Program-made: the position numbers and the translations under genes | Shown: positions 16,639 through 24,878 of the stretch, piece by piece | Position numbering within the stretch: the first letter of the stretch is position 1 | Layout: every line of letters starts with the position of its first letter | Source: Porticoccaceae bacterium | GTDB lineage: Bacteria > Pseudomonadota > Gammaproteobacteria > Pseudomonadales > Porticoccaceae | Assembly: GCA_023228865.1 (NCBI GenBank) | Contig: JALOAH010000037.1 | Coordinates: forward strand, 1 to 42,297 | Length of the DNA stretch: 42,297 nucleotides | Reading direction: 5' to 3' | The notes under the pieces: generated by a model | Databases searched by the model: none | Told to the model about the DNA's origin: nothing | Seen by the model: the letters and a program-made list of their open reading frames with translations, nothing else

Positions 16639-18150
16639 CTAGCGCAGAAAAAACTGGTAGGCGGGATTCTGGGTTTCTTCACAATAATCGTAATCCAGCT
16701 CCTGTAAAAACTCCGCCACCCTACGGCGATCCTCAGTGGGCACTTCAAGGCCAACCAGCACGCGGCCAAAGGCGGCGCCGTGGTTGCGGTAGTGGAACAT
16801 GGAAATATTCCAGGTGCCCGCCAGGCGGTTGAGAAAGTTGGCCAGCGCGCCGGGGCGCTCGGGAAATTCAAAACGAAATACCCGCTCCTGCTTCACCGCT
16901 GTGGCGCGGCCACCCACCATATGGCGAATATGAAGCTTGGCCATTTCGTTGTCGGTCATATCCTCCACCGCATAACCCTGATCCCGCAAGCTGGTCACCA
17001 GCGTTTCTCTGTCTGCATCAGAGGCTACCTGAACGCCAACAAAAATATGCGCCTGCTGGGGGTCTCCGTAGCGATAATTGAATTCCGTCACCATGCGCCC
17101 GGATACCAGATGGCAGAATTGCTTGAAGCTGCCGGGTTGCTCGGCAATGGTCACCGCCAGTACGGCCTCACGCTTTTCGCCGATTTCGGTGCGCTCGGAA
17201 ATATAGCGCAGGCGATCAAAGTTCATGTTGGCGCCGCTTTCAATGGCCACCAGGGTTTTGCCGCGCCAGCCGTTTTCTTCGATATATTTTTTCATGCCCG
17301 CCACCGACAGCGCTCCGGCTGGCTCGGCGATGGATCTGGTGTCTTCAAAAATATCCTTGATGGCGGCGCAGATTTCATCGGTAGTGACGGTAACCACGGC
17401 ATCCAGGGTTTCCTTGAGAACGCGAAAAGTTTCCTTGCCGATCTGGGCAACCGCCGCGCCGTCGGCGAACAACCCCACCTGCTTGAGGCGCACACGGCGA
17501 TTTTTAACGAGAGCGGCTTTAAGGCAGGCGGCATCGTTCGGCTCGACAGCGATAATTTTGACGTCGGGGCGCACATATTTGACGTAGGCGGCGATACCGG
17601 CGCAGAGACCGCCACCGCCAACACAGACGAAGATGGCATCGATGGGTTCGGAAATCTGTCGCAGTATTTCCATGGCCACCGTGCCCTGTCCGGCAATCAC
17701 TTCGGGGTCGTCAAAGGGGTGGATATAGACCATATTGGATTTTTCCACCAACGCCATGGCGTGGGCTGATGCGGCGTCGAAGTTATCGCCGACAAGAACC
17801 ACTTCGCCCCCCAGTGCCTGCACGGCGTTGATTTTGATGGCCGGCGTGGTGCGGGGCATGACAATCACGGCGCGAACTCCCATTTTGCGGGCGGCCATGG
17901 CCATCCCCTGGGCGTGATTGCCCGCCGAGGCGGCGACCACGCCGCGTTGTTTTTCTGCGGCCGTCAATTTCATCATGCGGTTGTAGGCACCGCGCAGCTT
18001 GAAGGAAAACACCGGCTGTAAATCCTCGCGCTTGATCAGTATCCGGTTGCCAAAGCGCTGGCTCAGCTGGGGCGCGAAATCCACCGGTGTTTCTTCCACC
18101 AGATCATAAATATTGGCGTTGAGAATACGTCTTACATAGGACTCAGGCAT
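16639..18150 (-). CDS. ilvA: Threonine ammonia-lyase, biosynthetic (two ACT-like domains)
   Basis: IlvA is a PLP enzyme that deaminates threonine to 2-oxobutanoate, the first step of isoleucine synthesis, and is normally feedback-inhibited by isoleucine. The PLP lysine is K51 in SFKLRGA; SAGNHAQGMA is the phosphate-binding region and GGGGLCAG the glycine loop. Residues after about 325 form two ACT-like regulatory domains (EAVLAVTIAEQPGSFKQFC and RVFRFEFPERPGALANFL). The 503-residue length is typical of the long, regulated form. It is divergent from the aminotransferase gene at 18316 and leads the ilvA-prenyltransferase pair. Confidence 0.97.
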   Translation of the reverse strand: MPESYVRRILNANIYDLVEETPVDFAPQLSQRFGNRILIKREDLQPVFSFKLRGAYNRMMKLTAAEKQRGVVAASAGNHAQGMAMAARKMGVRAVIVMPRTTPAIKINAVQALGGEVVLVGDNFDAASAHAMALVEKSNMVYIHPFDDPEVIAGQGTVAMEILRQISEPIDAIFVCVGGGGLCAGIAAYVKYVRPDVKIIAVEPNDAACLKAALVKNRRVRLKQVGLFADGAAVAQIGKETFRVLKETLDAVVTVTTDEICAAIKDIFEDTRSIAEPAGALSVAGMKKYIEENGWRGKTLVAIESGANMNFDRLRYISERTEIGEKREAVLAVTIAEQPGSFKQFCHLVSGRMVTEFNYRYGDPQQAHIFVGVQVASDADRETLVTSLRDQGYAVEDMTDNEMAKLHIRHMVGGRATAVKQERVFRFEFPERPGALANFLNRLAGTWNISMFHYRNHGAAFGRVLVGLEVPTEDRRRVAEFLQELDYDYCEETQNPAYQFFLR

Positions 18151-18255
18151 AGTTCATCAGGCTCGGGTTCAGGTTCGAGTAAAGCTCGTTGTGGTTTCGA
18201 TCCATGTTAGATCTCCTTTGGCTATCCACTTTCCGCTACCAACTGCGGATGACTT

Positions 18256-18283
18256 TTGATTTTCCGCAATACGGGTCTAAAAT
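18256..18283 (+). promoter_or_regulatory. Sigma-70 promoter for the aminotransferase gene
   Basis: TTGATT (18256-18261) and TAAAAT (18278-18283) are separated by 16 bases. The predicted transcript start is near 18290, just before the GTG at 18316. This promoter rules out an in-frame TTG at 18256 as the start codon, since that TTG is part of the -35 element. Confidence 0.6.
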
Positions 18284-18315
18284 GCACTCCTATTTTTCAA
18301 CCAGTAGGCCATGTT

Positions 18316-19494
18316 GTGACAAACTCATTCAATCCCCCCGTTCGCACCCTCATGGGGCCAGGCCCCTCTGACATACATCCCAGGGTTCTGGCGGCTCTGT
18401 CGCGCCCCACCATCGGCCACCTCGACCCGGCCTTTATCACCATGATGGACGAAGTCAAAGGCCTGCTTCAATACGCCTTTCAGACCAAAAACCCGCTGAC
18501 CATGCCGGTTTCTGCGCCTGGTTCTGCAGGCATGGAAGCCTGTTTTGTCAATCTGGTGGAACCCGGTGACAAGGTGATCGTCTGCCAAAATGGCGTTTTT
18601 GGCGGTCGCATGAAAGAAAATGTCGAGCGCTGCGGCGGTATTGCCGTCATGGTACAGGATGATTGGGGTGATCCGGTGGATCCGCAGAAAGTCGAAGATG
18701 CCCTCAAGGCCAATCCCGACGCCGTCGCCCTCGCTTTCGTGCAGGCGGAAACCTCCACCGGCACCAGCTCCGACGTCAAAACCCTCTGCGAACTGGCGCG
18801 GCGCTACGACTGCCTGAGTATCGTCGATGCGGTGACCTCCCTGGGTGGCACCGAGCTGCGGGTTGACGACTGGGGCGTTGACGCCATCTATTCCGGCACA
18901 CAGAAATGCCTGTCCTGCGTCCCCGGCCTGTCTCCGGTTAGTTTCAGTGAAAAAGCCAGCGCCCGTATCAGCGGCCGCAAAACCAAGGTGCAAAGCTGGT
19001 TTCTCGACATGAATCTGGTGATGGGCTACTGGGGCACCAACGCCAAGCGCGCCTATCACCACACCGCGCCCATCAACCCACTCTACGCGCTCCACGAAGC
19101 CCTGGTCATGCTCGAAAGCGAAGGCCTCGAAAACGCCTGGGTGCGCCACAGACTCAACCATCAGGCGCTGGCCGCCGGGCTTGAAGCCATGGGGCTGAAT
19201 TTCCTGGTTGCCCCTGAACACCGACTGCCCCAACTCAACTCCGTGCTGATTCCCGAAGGCGTCAATGACGGCGATGTCAGAGCCACATTGCTGCAGGACT
19301 ACAACCTGGAAATTGGCGCCGGTCTCGGCGAATACGCCGGCAAAATATGGCGCATTGGTCTCATGGGCTATGCCAGCCGCAAACAAAACGTGCTCCAGTG
19401 CCTTTCTGCACTGGAAGCTGTGATTGCCGCCAACGGCGGCAGCATAGCCACCGGCGCCGCCGTGGCTGCCGCCAGCAGGGTTTATCAGGATTAA
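18316..19494 (+). CDS. Class V PLP aminotransferase, alanine/serine-glyoxylate type
   Basis: The 392-residue protein (GTG start, VTNSFNPPVRTLMGPGPSDI) belongs to the alanine-glyoxylate / serine-glyoxylate aminotransferase group. The cofactor lysine is K197 in YSGTQKCLS; APGSAGMEA and AETSTGT are family motifs, and SIVDAVTSLGG carries the Asp that contacts the pyridine nitrogen. It probably converts glyoxylate to glycine with alanine or serine as donor, which would feed the glycine cleavage system encoded at the left of the window. The GTG is favoured because it follows the promoter; the ribosome-binding site is weak. A terminator with a T-tract follows. Confidence 0.88.
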   Translation: MTNSFNPPVRTLMGPGPSDIHPRVLAALSRPTIGHLDPAFITMMDEVKGLLQYAFQTKNPLTMPVSAPGSAGMEACFVNLVEPGDKVIVCQNGVFGGRMKENVERCGGIAVMVQDDWGDPVDPQKVEDALKANPDAVALAFVQAETSTGTSSDVKTLCELARRYDCLSIVDAVTSLGGTELRVDDWGVDAIYSGTQKCLSCVPGLSPVSFSEKASARISGRKTKVQSWFLDMNLVMGYWGTNAKRAYHHTAPINPLYALHEALVMLESEGLENAWVRHRLNHQALAAGLEAMGLNFLVAPEHRLPQLNSVLIPEGVNDGDVRATLLQDYNLEIGAGLGEYAGKIWRIGLMGYASRKQNVLQCLSALEAVIAANGGSIATGAAVAAASRVYQD

Positions 19495-19595
19495 CGGGAA
19501 AGTGGCACCAGCTGCTGGAACGTTTGCGCCGAGATCGGAATCAAGCACCAGCAGGCAAACCTAGGCAGTAACAACCTGGTTGCCACAATGAAATT

Positions 19596-19641
19596 ACCGC
19601 CATGACTGTCGATTATTTTATCGCCGGCCATGGCGGTTTTT
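19596..19641 (+). terminator. Rho-independent terminator after the aminotransferase gene
   Basis: ACCGCCATG (19596-19604) pairs perfectly with CATGGCGGT (19629-19637) and is followed at once by a run of T's to 19641. The loop is 24 bases. It ends the aminotransferase transcript before the small membrane protein gene. Confidence 0.7.
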
Positions 19642-19712
19642 CGTGATTGGGTTTATGCTGGCGGCGTTACTTGCGGATTTATACCCCTGTCGACCATAAA
19701 AATGCTAATGCA

Positions 19713-20072
19713 ATGAAGGCAAAATACCGAGCACTGGGCGCTGTTAAGACCCTGCTTGTTTTCACCTACCTGCTTCTGGGTAGCGCTCTGCTTTTGCCTC
19801 ATGGCAGCTACGACTCGTCTCAACCCGCCGCTGAATCTCACAGCAAGACCCTGGCGGGCTTCTTTGAAAATCGGGAAATAGTTGCCAGCGCCGCGAGCCA
19901 ACAAAATGTCGGCGACGACGACCCGGCGCTTCGCTCTTTTGAATTACAACAACTGGTGCTGTCTGGGGTTCTCTTCACCGCAACCCTGTGGCTTACTGTT
20001 GTTTTTACCAACCCTTTCAACGGCGCTAACGGTATACGCGCTCCGCCTTCATCCTCCTTGCTGACAGTGTAA
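19713..20072 (+). CDS. Small hypothetical membrane protein, two hydrophobic segments
   Basis: The frame from ATG 19713 gives 119 residues starting MKAKYRALGAVKTLLVFTYL. Hydrophobic stretches lie at about residues 10-30 (VKTLLVFTYLLLGSALLLPH) and 84-105 (LVLSGVLFTATLWLTVVF), with a polar, acidic loop between them. I do not recognise a family. No good ribosome-binding site is visible. Position between a terminator and the CBS gene and the segment pattern support a real gene, but only weakly. Confidence 0.35.
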   Translation: MKAKYRALGAVKTLLVFTYLLLGSALLLPHGSYDSSQPAAESHSKTLAGFFENREIVASAASQQNVGDDDPALRSFELQQLVLSGVLFTATLWLTVVFTNPFNGANGIRAPPSSSLLTV

Positions 20073-20145
20073 GTTTCTTTTAAGTGCCGTTAACCGCGGC
20101 AACGAAAAACACTCTGCTTTCTCTTTTGAGAATGAGGACATGAAT

Positions 20146-20712
20146 ATGGCTATTAAATATCCGCAACCTTTTAATTTGGCTTCCGGCTTTGAGCTGGCAC
20201 CCTTGCAGCAGCGCCCCGACATTACCGTCAATTCCCCAGCCACAGATATTCTGCTGGATTTCAGAATTCACCCGGCACTGACGATTCCCTCGAAAACCCA
20301 GCCCCAGGAGGCGCAGGATCTGTTAGCCAACAGCCGCTCCTCGCTGTTATTGGTGGTCGACCATAGCGGCCATTTTTGCGGCGTGGTAACGGAGCATTCC
20401 CTGTCGGAACAGGCCATCATGCAGCAAGCCAGCCTGGGGCGTCGCCGCACCGACCTGCAGGTGAAGGATCTGATGGTGCCCAGAAACCTGATTCTGGCTG
20501 TCGACTACAGCGAATTTTGCCGCTCCACAGCAGGTAAACTCGTCGCCATGCTCAAAAATGAAGGCGTCCCCTACATGGTGGTGGTTAATAGCGGCAGCCA
20601 GGAAATCATCGGCGTTATCGCCGCAGCGGCGCTGGCAAAACTTTTCAACATGGATCTGACCATTGCCCACCAGCCCTCGTTTATAGACATCTTTGACGCC
20701 GTTATGCATTAA
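20146..20712 (+). CDS. CBS-domain protein
   Basis: This 188-residue cytoplasmic protein carries a CBS pair, which usually binds adenosine nucleotides to sense energy state. CBS repeat 1 covers about 40-110 (LTIPSKTQPQEAQDLL, LLLVVDHSGHFCGVVTEHSL) and repeat 2 about 110-185 (VKDLMVPRNLILAV, PYMVVVNSGSQEIIGVIAA). No fused effector domain is present. GAGGA at 20134-20138 is at best spacing for the ATG at 20146; an ATG at 20140 is too close to it. It is convergent with the LysR gene, and a hairpin lies between. Confidence 0.85.
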   Translation: MAIKYPQPFNLASGFELAPLQQRPDITVNSPATDILLDFRIHPALTIPSKTQPQEAQDLLANSRSSLLLVVDHSGHFCGVVTEHSLSEQAIMQQASLGRRRTDLQVKDLMVPRNLILAVDYSEFCRSTAGKLVAMLKNEGVPYMVVVNSGSQEIIGVIAAAALAKLFNMDLTIAHQPSFIDIFDAVMH

Positions 20713-20772
20713 GGGTCAACAGCCCTTAGCCTATCCGTTAAAAGATGGATTTTCAGTAGATTTTCAAAACCC

Positions 20773-20810
20773 GTGCCACGGAATCATTCTTTTTGATGCT
20801 TCCGTGGCAC
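20773..20810. terminator. Bidirectional hairpin between CBS and lysR genes
   Basis: GTGCCACGGAA (20773-20783) and TTCCGTGGCAC (20800-20810) form a perfect 11-base stem with a 16-base loop. It sits between convergent stop codons. On the minus strand it is followed by GGG then four T's, so it may best terminate lysR; on the plus strand there is no U-tract. Confidence 0.6.
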
Positions 20811-20861
20811 ACTCAAGGGCACCAACCAAGAACAACGCCTGATACCCGCAAAAATGCGGCC

Positions 20862-21755
20862 TCAGAGTGGTATCTTTGCCGCCAGCAACATACTGGCGAG
20901 CATCTTTAAACCCTGCCCCTTATTGCTGGTTTTCCAGGCCAGATAGAGGGGATCCTGTAAATTGACGCCTCTAACCTCCAACTCCACCAAACTGCCGTTG
21001 GCCAGATCGCTCTCAACCTGCCTGCGGGGTAAAAATCCCGCGCCAATTCCCGCCTTCTGGGCGGCAATTTTTTGACCGATGGTCTGCACATAGAAATGTT
21101 TGTCTTCGTTGAGAAGCCGAGTGGCGCGAGGTACCGTGGAGCGGCTGGAATCGTGGACAATCACGATACGGTGGCTGGAAATCTGTTCCGCATCAAGAAT
21201 TTTCGCACTTTTCGCCAGGGGATGATCGGGGCTGACGGCAAACACCCGCTCCACCTGACCCAGCAATTCACAGCGCAGCCCATAACCCTGGGGTTTGGGC
21301 TCCGGGGCACCGATTACCAGCTGCACGCGATCCTCGATCAGTGACTCCCAGGCGCCGCCGAGCACTTCTTCGCAAACATCGATTTCGACGCCGGGATGTT
21401 CGCCAAGAAAGTCGCCAAGTACCGCCATCACCGCGTCCGCAGGCACCAGGGAGTCGATGGCGATTTTTAATCTTGGCTCCCAGCCCGTTGCCAGGGTGCG
21501 CACATCATCACTGAGCACGCCCGCAGCATTGAGCAGGTGGCGACCCTGCTCCAGCAGCAACCTGCCCGCCGGAGTGAACACAGACTTGCGTCCCTGGCGG
21601 ACAAACAGACTCAACCCCAGCGCCTCTTCAAATTTCTGGATGCTGTAGGAGAGCGCTGATGGCACCCGGTTCAGCTCAGTGGCGGCGGCGGCAAAGCTGC
21701 CACGGCGGTCGATGGCGTCGAGAATTTCTAAAAGCTCAAAGGTAATGGCGGCCAT
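20862..21755 (-). CDS. LysR-family regulator, YhaJ-like
   Basis: The 297-residue protein has the LysR winged HTH at residues 1-60 (LEILDAIDRRGSFAAAATEL, RVPSALSYSIQKFEEALG) and a substrate-binding domain after about 90. The N-terminal half closely resembles E. coli YhaJ, a regulator that controls yqjF (a DoxX protein) and responds to aromatic/quinone-like compounds. Here the gene is divergent from a doxX gene followed by azoR and a yqjG-like gene, which fits that role. The ligand is not known. A TTCA...TGAA dyad lies in the intergenic region as a candidate binding site. Confidence 0.92.
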   Translation of the reverse strand: MAAITFELLEILDAIDRRGSFAAAATELNRVPSALSYSIQKFEEALGLSLFVRQGRKSVFTPAGRLLLEQGRHLLNAAGVLSDDVRTLATGWEPRLKIAIDSLVPADAVMAVLGDFLGEHPGVEIDVCEEVLGGAWESLIEDRVQLVIGAPEPKPQGYGLRCELLGQVERVFAVSPDHPLAKSAKILDAEQISSHRIVIVHDSSRSTVPRATRLLNEDKHFYVQTIGQKIAAQKAGIGAGFLPRRQVESDLANGSLVELEVRGVNLQDPLYLAWKTSNKGQGLKMLASMLLAAKIPL

Positions 21756-21760
21756 AAAAT

Positions 21761-21827
21761 GTTCAATTTTTTTGATAAGACTGAACTAAATTAAGCCATT
21801 ATTTAAATAAAAGCCAGAAACTACAAT
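21761..21827 (+). promoter_or_regulatory. LysR-type operator and promoter of the doxX-azoR-yqjG run
   Basis: GTTCA (21761-21765) and TGAAC (21782-21786) form an inverted repeat in the divergent region, a candidate LysR site. Downstream, TTATTT (21799-21804) and TACAAT (21822-21827) are 17 bases apart, a promoter with weak -35 that would need activation. The spacing places the dyad just upstream of the -35, as expected for LysR activators. Confidence 0.45.
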
Positions 21828-21862
21828 GGGCGCACAAATCAAATTCACTGAAAGGAAACATT

Positions 21863-22297
21863 ATGAACATTGCCAAATTACTGCTTGCAACCCGCAACGG
21901 CTTTGACGACCTGCCCCTGCGAATTGCCGCTGGCGTTATTTACAGCGCCCACGGCGCCCAAAAACTGTTTGGCTGGTTCGGCGGCTACGGCATTGAGGGC
22001 ACCGGCCAGTGGCTGGATTCCATCGGCCTCTCCCCCGGCGCATTGATGGCGGTACTGGCTGGCGGCGGCGAATTTTTTGGCGGCATTCTGTTGCTGCTGG
22101 GCTTGCTCACCAGACCGGCCGCCATTGTCACCGCGTTCGCCATGGTCGTCGCCATCTTCGCGGTTCATATTGAAAACGGCCTGTTTATGGCCAACAACGG
22201 CTACGAGTTCGGCCTTGCCCTGCTGGGCACATCCCTTGCCCTGGCCATTCGCGGCGCCGGTAGCCTCAGCGTAGACCGCGTTTTGACAACACGCTAA
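21863..22297 (+). CDS. DoxX-family membrane protein (YqjF-like)
   Basis: This 144-residue protein has four hydrophobic segments and the DoxX pattern: GVIYSAHGAQKLFGWFGGYG, then GGGEFFGGILLLLGLLTRPA, and a final GYEFGLALLGTSLALAIRGA. Family members are linked to resistance to electrophilic quinones or to sulfur/redox functions. AAGGA precedes the ATG. It begins the run doxX-azoR-yqjG, divergent from a YhaJ-like LysR gene, the same partnership seen for yqjF and yhaJ in E. coli, which suggests a quinone-stress role. Confidence 0.9.
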   Translation: MNIAKLLLATRNGFDDLPLRIAAGVIYSAHGAQKLFGWFGGYGIEGTGQWLDSIGLSPGALMAVLAGGGEFFGGILLLLGLLTRPAAIVTAFAMVVAIFAVHIENGLFMANNGYEFGLALLGTSLALAIRGAGSLSVDRVLTTR

Positions 22298-22326
22298 CTC
22301 AACTTTTTATTCACAGGGAATCGACA

Positions 22327-22920
22327 ATGAATATTTTGAAAATTGATAGCAGCCCCAGAACAGAAAGCTCCAACAGCCGCACTCTGACCAGTGCCCTGGT
22401 GGCGGCGCTTGGCGACGCAGAGGTGAAAACTCGGGATCTGGCCAATAACCCTCTGCCGTTGCTCAGTGCCGAAGAGCTGGTGGCTCTCCACGGCAGTCAG
22501 CCCATCGACAGCGACAGTTTCCGCCGTCATCAGCAGCTGTCTGACCAGCTGATCGCGGAGCTGAAGTGGGCGGATACCCTGGTTATTGGCATCGCCATGC
22601 ACAATTTTTCAGTGCCTGCGCCGCTCAAGCAGTGGATCGACTACATTTGCCGCGCCGGTCATACGTTTCACTACACGGCCGACGGCCCCGCCGGGCTGAC
22701 TCCTATTCGCCAAGCCTACCTGGTGGTTGCCACTGGCGGCACACCCATCGGCAGCAGTGTTGATTTTGCCAGCGGCTATGTGAAGTGGATCTGCCAGTTT
22801 ATTGGCGTCAGAGACATCCATATCATTGATGCCAGCGGCTCCAAGGGCACACCGGAAGAGGTTATTGCCAATGGCAATGGGCAAATCGACGCCCTGGTAT
22901 CACAAACTGCTGTGGCTTAG
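22327..22920 (+). CDS. azoR: FMN-dependent NADH:quinone oxidoreductase / azoreductase
   Basis: AzoR is a flavodoxin-fold enzyme that reduces quinones (and azo dyes) by two electrons, avoiding semiquinones. The 197-residue protein starts with NILKIDSSPRTESSNSRTL (FMN phosphate-binding region) and has the canonical VIGIAMHNFSVPAPLKQWID and RAGHTFHYTADGPAGL segments and ATGGTPIG. It follows doxX by 29 bases and precedes the glutathionyl-hydroquinone reductase gene by 32, so two quinone-handling enzymes lie in one probable operon. Confidence 0.92.
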   Translation: MNILKIDSSPRTESSNSRTLTSALVAALGDAEVKTRDLANNPLPLLSAEELVALHGSQPIDSDSFRRHQQLSDQLIAELKWADTLVIGIAMHNFSVPAPLKQWIDYICRAGHTFHYTADGPAGLTPIRQAYLVVATGGTPIGSSVDFASGYVKWICQFIGVRDIHIIDASGSKGTPEEVIANGNGQIDALVSQTAVA

Positions 22921-22952
22921 GCTGTGTTAACCAGCGATCAAAGGAGGTAACC

Positions 22953-23894
22953 ATGGGACTTTTACAGCGGGGCAAATGGGTCGACCAGTGGTACGACACG
23001 GATTCATCCGGCGGCGAGTTCAAGCGCCAGGACAGCCGTTTTCGTCACTGGATAACCGCACAAGGAGAGGACAACAGATTTATCGCCGAAAGCGACCGCT
23101 ATCATCTGTTTGTGTCACTGGCTTGCCCCTGGGCTCATCGCACCCTGATTTTCAGGGTGCTAAAGCAGCTTCAGACGCACATAGGGGTCACTGTGGTAAA
23201 ACCTTTGATGCTGGAGAATGGCTGGGAATTTTGCAGCGGCGGCGACGATCTCTACGGCCTGGACTTTCTCTACGAACTTTATCTGAAAGCCAACCCCAAC
23301 TACGAGGGGCGGGTCACCGTGCCTTTGTTGTGGGATAAAAAACAACAGTGTATCGTCAACAACGAGTCCGCTGACATCATTCGCATTTTCAACAGCGCCT
23401 TCAACCAAATCACCGGCAATAGGGACGATTACTATCCGGAACCCCTTCGGAAAGACATCGATGCCATTAACCAGCGGGTTTACGACACCATTAACAACGG
23501 TGTCTACCGCGCCGGTTTTGCCACTTCGCAATCCGCCTACGAAAAGGCCTACACCGCTCTGTTCGCCAGTCTCGACTGGGTGGATGACCTGCTGTCACAA
23601 CAGCCGTACCTAGTGGGAGGCAAGCTCACCGAAGCGGACTGGCGACTGTTCACCACGCTGATTCGCTTTGACGCCGTCTACCACGGCCATTTCAAATGCA
23701 ACCGCAACAAGCTCGCCGAATATCGCCATATTCCCGGCTATATGGAACGGCTCTACGGAATGCCGGGGGTAGCGGAAACGGTGAACTTTGATCACATCAA
23801 ACAGCATTATTACGGCAGTCACAAAACCATCAATCCCTTCGGGATTATTCCCGCAGGGCCAAAACCGGATTTTGGCCCATTTGCCCGCCAGTGA
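22953..23894 (+). CDS. yqjG: Glutathionyl-hydroquinone reductase (YqjG-like GST)
   Basis: This is a Xi-class glutathione transferase that reduces glutathionyl-hydroquinones, releasing glutathione. The catalytic cysteine is C58 in LACPWAHRTL, and the long N-terminal segment (GEFKRQDSRFRHWI) and the NNESADIIRIFNSAF, YRAGFATSQSAYE and ADWRLFTTLIRFDAVY motifs mark the class. The length of 313 is close to the E. coli enzyme. A very strong AAGGAGG ribosome-binding site precedes the ATG. It completes the doxX-azoR-yqjG module. Confidence 0.94.
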   Translation: MGLLQRGKWVDQWYDTDSSGGEFKRQDSRFRHWITAQGEDNRFIAESDRYHLFVSLACPWAHRTLIFRVLKQLQTHIGVTVVKPLMLENGWEFCSGGDDLYGLDFLYELYLKANPNYEGRVTVPLLWDKKQQCIVNNESADIIRIFNSAFNQITGNRDDYYPEPLRKDIDAINQRVYDTINNGVYRAGFATSQSAYEKAYTALFASLDWVDDLLSQQPYLVGGKLTEADWRLFTTLIRFDAVYHGHFKCNRNKLAEYRHIPGYMERLYGMPGVAETVNFDHIKQHYYGSHKTINPFGIIPAGPKPDFGPFARQ

Positions 23895-24006
23895 AGAGCC
23901 GCCGGGAACTTGAATTTTCGCGCCGCAACCCCTCGATTTGAGGGTGCACTGGTGTAGATTACGGGCTAGACTAACGCCTTGATCGACTCGGAATGCACAG
24001 GACGTC

Positions 24007-24420
24007 ATGGCAACAACCTATGGGGGCAGCTGTCATTGTGGCAGCGTAAGCTTCACCGCGACCACAGACAACCGCAAGGTTATTGTCTGCAACTGCTCTA
24101 TTTGTCGCAAAAAGGGCGCCCGCCACCTTCGTGTAACCCCCGCAGAATTTACCCTGCTCAGCGGTGAAGACAGCCTCAGCAAATATCAGTTTGGCAGCAA
24201 AACTGCCAGCCATTATTTCTGTAGACGCTGCGGCATTGCCCCCTTTACCAAGCCCAGATCCGCCCCCAATATGATCAACATCAATATCCAGTGTCTGGAC
24301 ACGCCGGCGCTGGAAGACTGCAATTTTGAAATTGTCCATTTCGACGGCCAAAACTGGGAGCAAGCGCTGGCCGCCCTTAATCAGGCGCTCTCCCCTGACG
24401 CCCTTTCTGGCAACCGATAG
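24007..24420 (+). CDS. GFA-family zinc protein
   Basis: This 137-residue protein belongs to the GFA/CENP-V fold. Zinc cysteines are visible as SCHCGSV near the start, CNCSICRKKG around residue 36, and FCRRCGI around residue 75. The family was named after a glutathione-dependent formaldehyde-activating enzyme, but most members have no proven reaction, so no catalysis is assigned. GGA lies before the ATG. Its position after the glutathione-linked yqjG gene is suggestive of a thiol/electrophile theme but may be chance. Confidence 0.88.
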   Translation: MATTYGGSCHCGSVSFTATTDNRKVIVCNCSICRKKGARHLRVTPAEFTLLSGEDSLSKYQFGSKTASHYFCRRCGIAPFTKPRSAPNMININIQCLDTPALEDCNFEIVHFDGQNWEQALAALNQALSPDALSGNR

Positions 24421-24458
24421 CCGCAAAGATTAATGAGTGGAATGAAAACAGAGGAACT

Positions 24459-24779
24459 ATGAAAAAAACAGCTGCTACCCTTATTGCCGCCATGCTGACC
24501 ACCGGCCTCCTGTCCGGGTGTTCAATGGTCAAAGTCTCCGAAGCGGGCAAGCGCGTCGCCATGCTAAGCAACGACCAGGTTGCCGGTTGCACCCGGGTTG
24601 GCTCCGTGTCCACCTCCGTACTGGATAATATCGTCGGCATCCCCCGCAACGATAAAAAAATTCAGACCGAACTGGATCGCCTCGCCCGGGATCAGGCGGT
24701 GTTGATGAAAGCCAACACCCTGGTCAGGATGTCCATCATTGACGGCCAGGGTTCCTACGTGGCTTACAACTGCTACTGA
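24459..24779 (+). CDS. DUF4156-type lipoprotein
   Basis: This 106-residue protein has a lipoprotein signal ending LLSGC at residue 21, so it is expected on a membrane. The mature part contains VSEAGKRVAMLSNDQVAGC, a GSVSTSV segment, NDKKIQTELDRLARDQA and a C-terminal AYNCY, consistent with the DUF4156 family. Two conserved cysteines in the mature chain probably form a disulfide. GAGGAA precedes the ATG. A short GC-rich hairpin (CCCGC-TTGC-GCGGG) follows the stop. No function is known. Confidence 0.85.
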   Translation: MKKTAATLIAAMLTTGLLSGCSMVKVSEAGKRVAMLSNDQVAGCTRVGSVSTSVLDNIVGIPRNDKKIQTELDRLARDQAVLMKANTLVRMSIIDGQGSYVAYNCY

Positions 24780-24841
24780 CAACCGCCCCGCTTGCGCGGG
24801 CAATCCTTGACCGCGCAACTGGCATCCCCACGCCCAGGGCT

Positions 24842-24847
24842 TATAAT
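24842..24847 (+). promoter_or_regulatory. Promoter -10 element for rpiA
   Basis: A perfect TATAAT at 24842-24847, 32 bases before the chosen rpiA ATG (24879). The -35 partner is weak (TGGCAT at 24820-24825, spacer 16). Its location inside any longer reading of rpiA argues for the shorter start. Confidence 0.5.
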
Positions 24848-24878
24848 GGCCAGCCCAGCCAATCACAGAACCCACGCC

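Noticed and set aside
18325..19548. 407-codon minus-strand frame opposite the aminotransferase gene
   Set aside because: The plus-strand protein has PLP motifs and a promoter; the antisense frame has no motif or ribosome-binding site.
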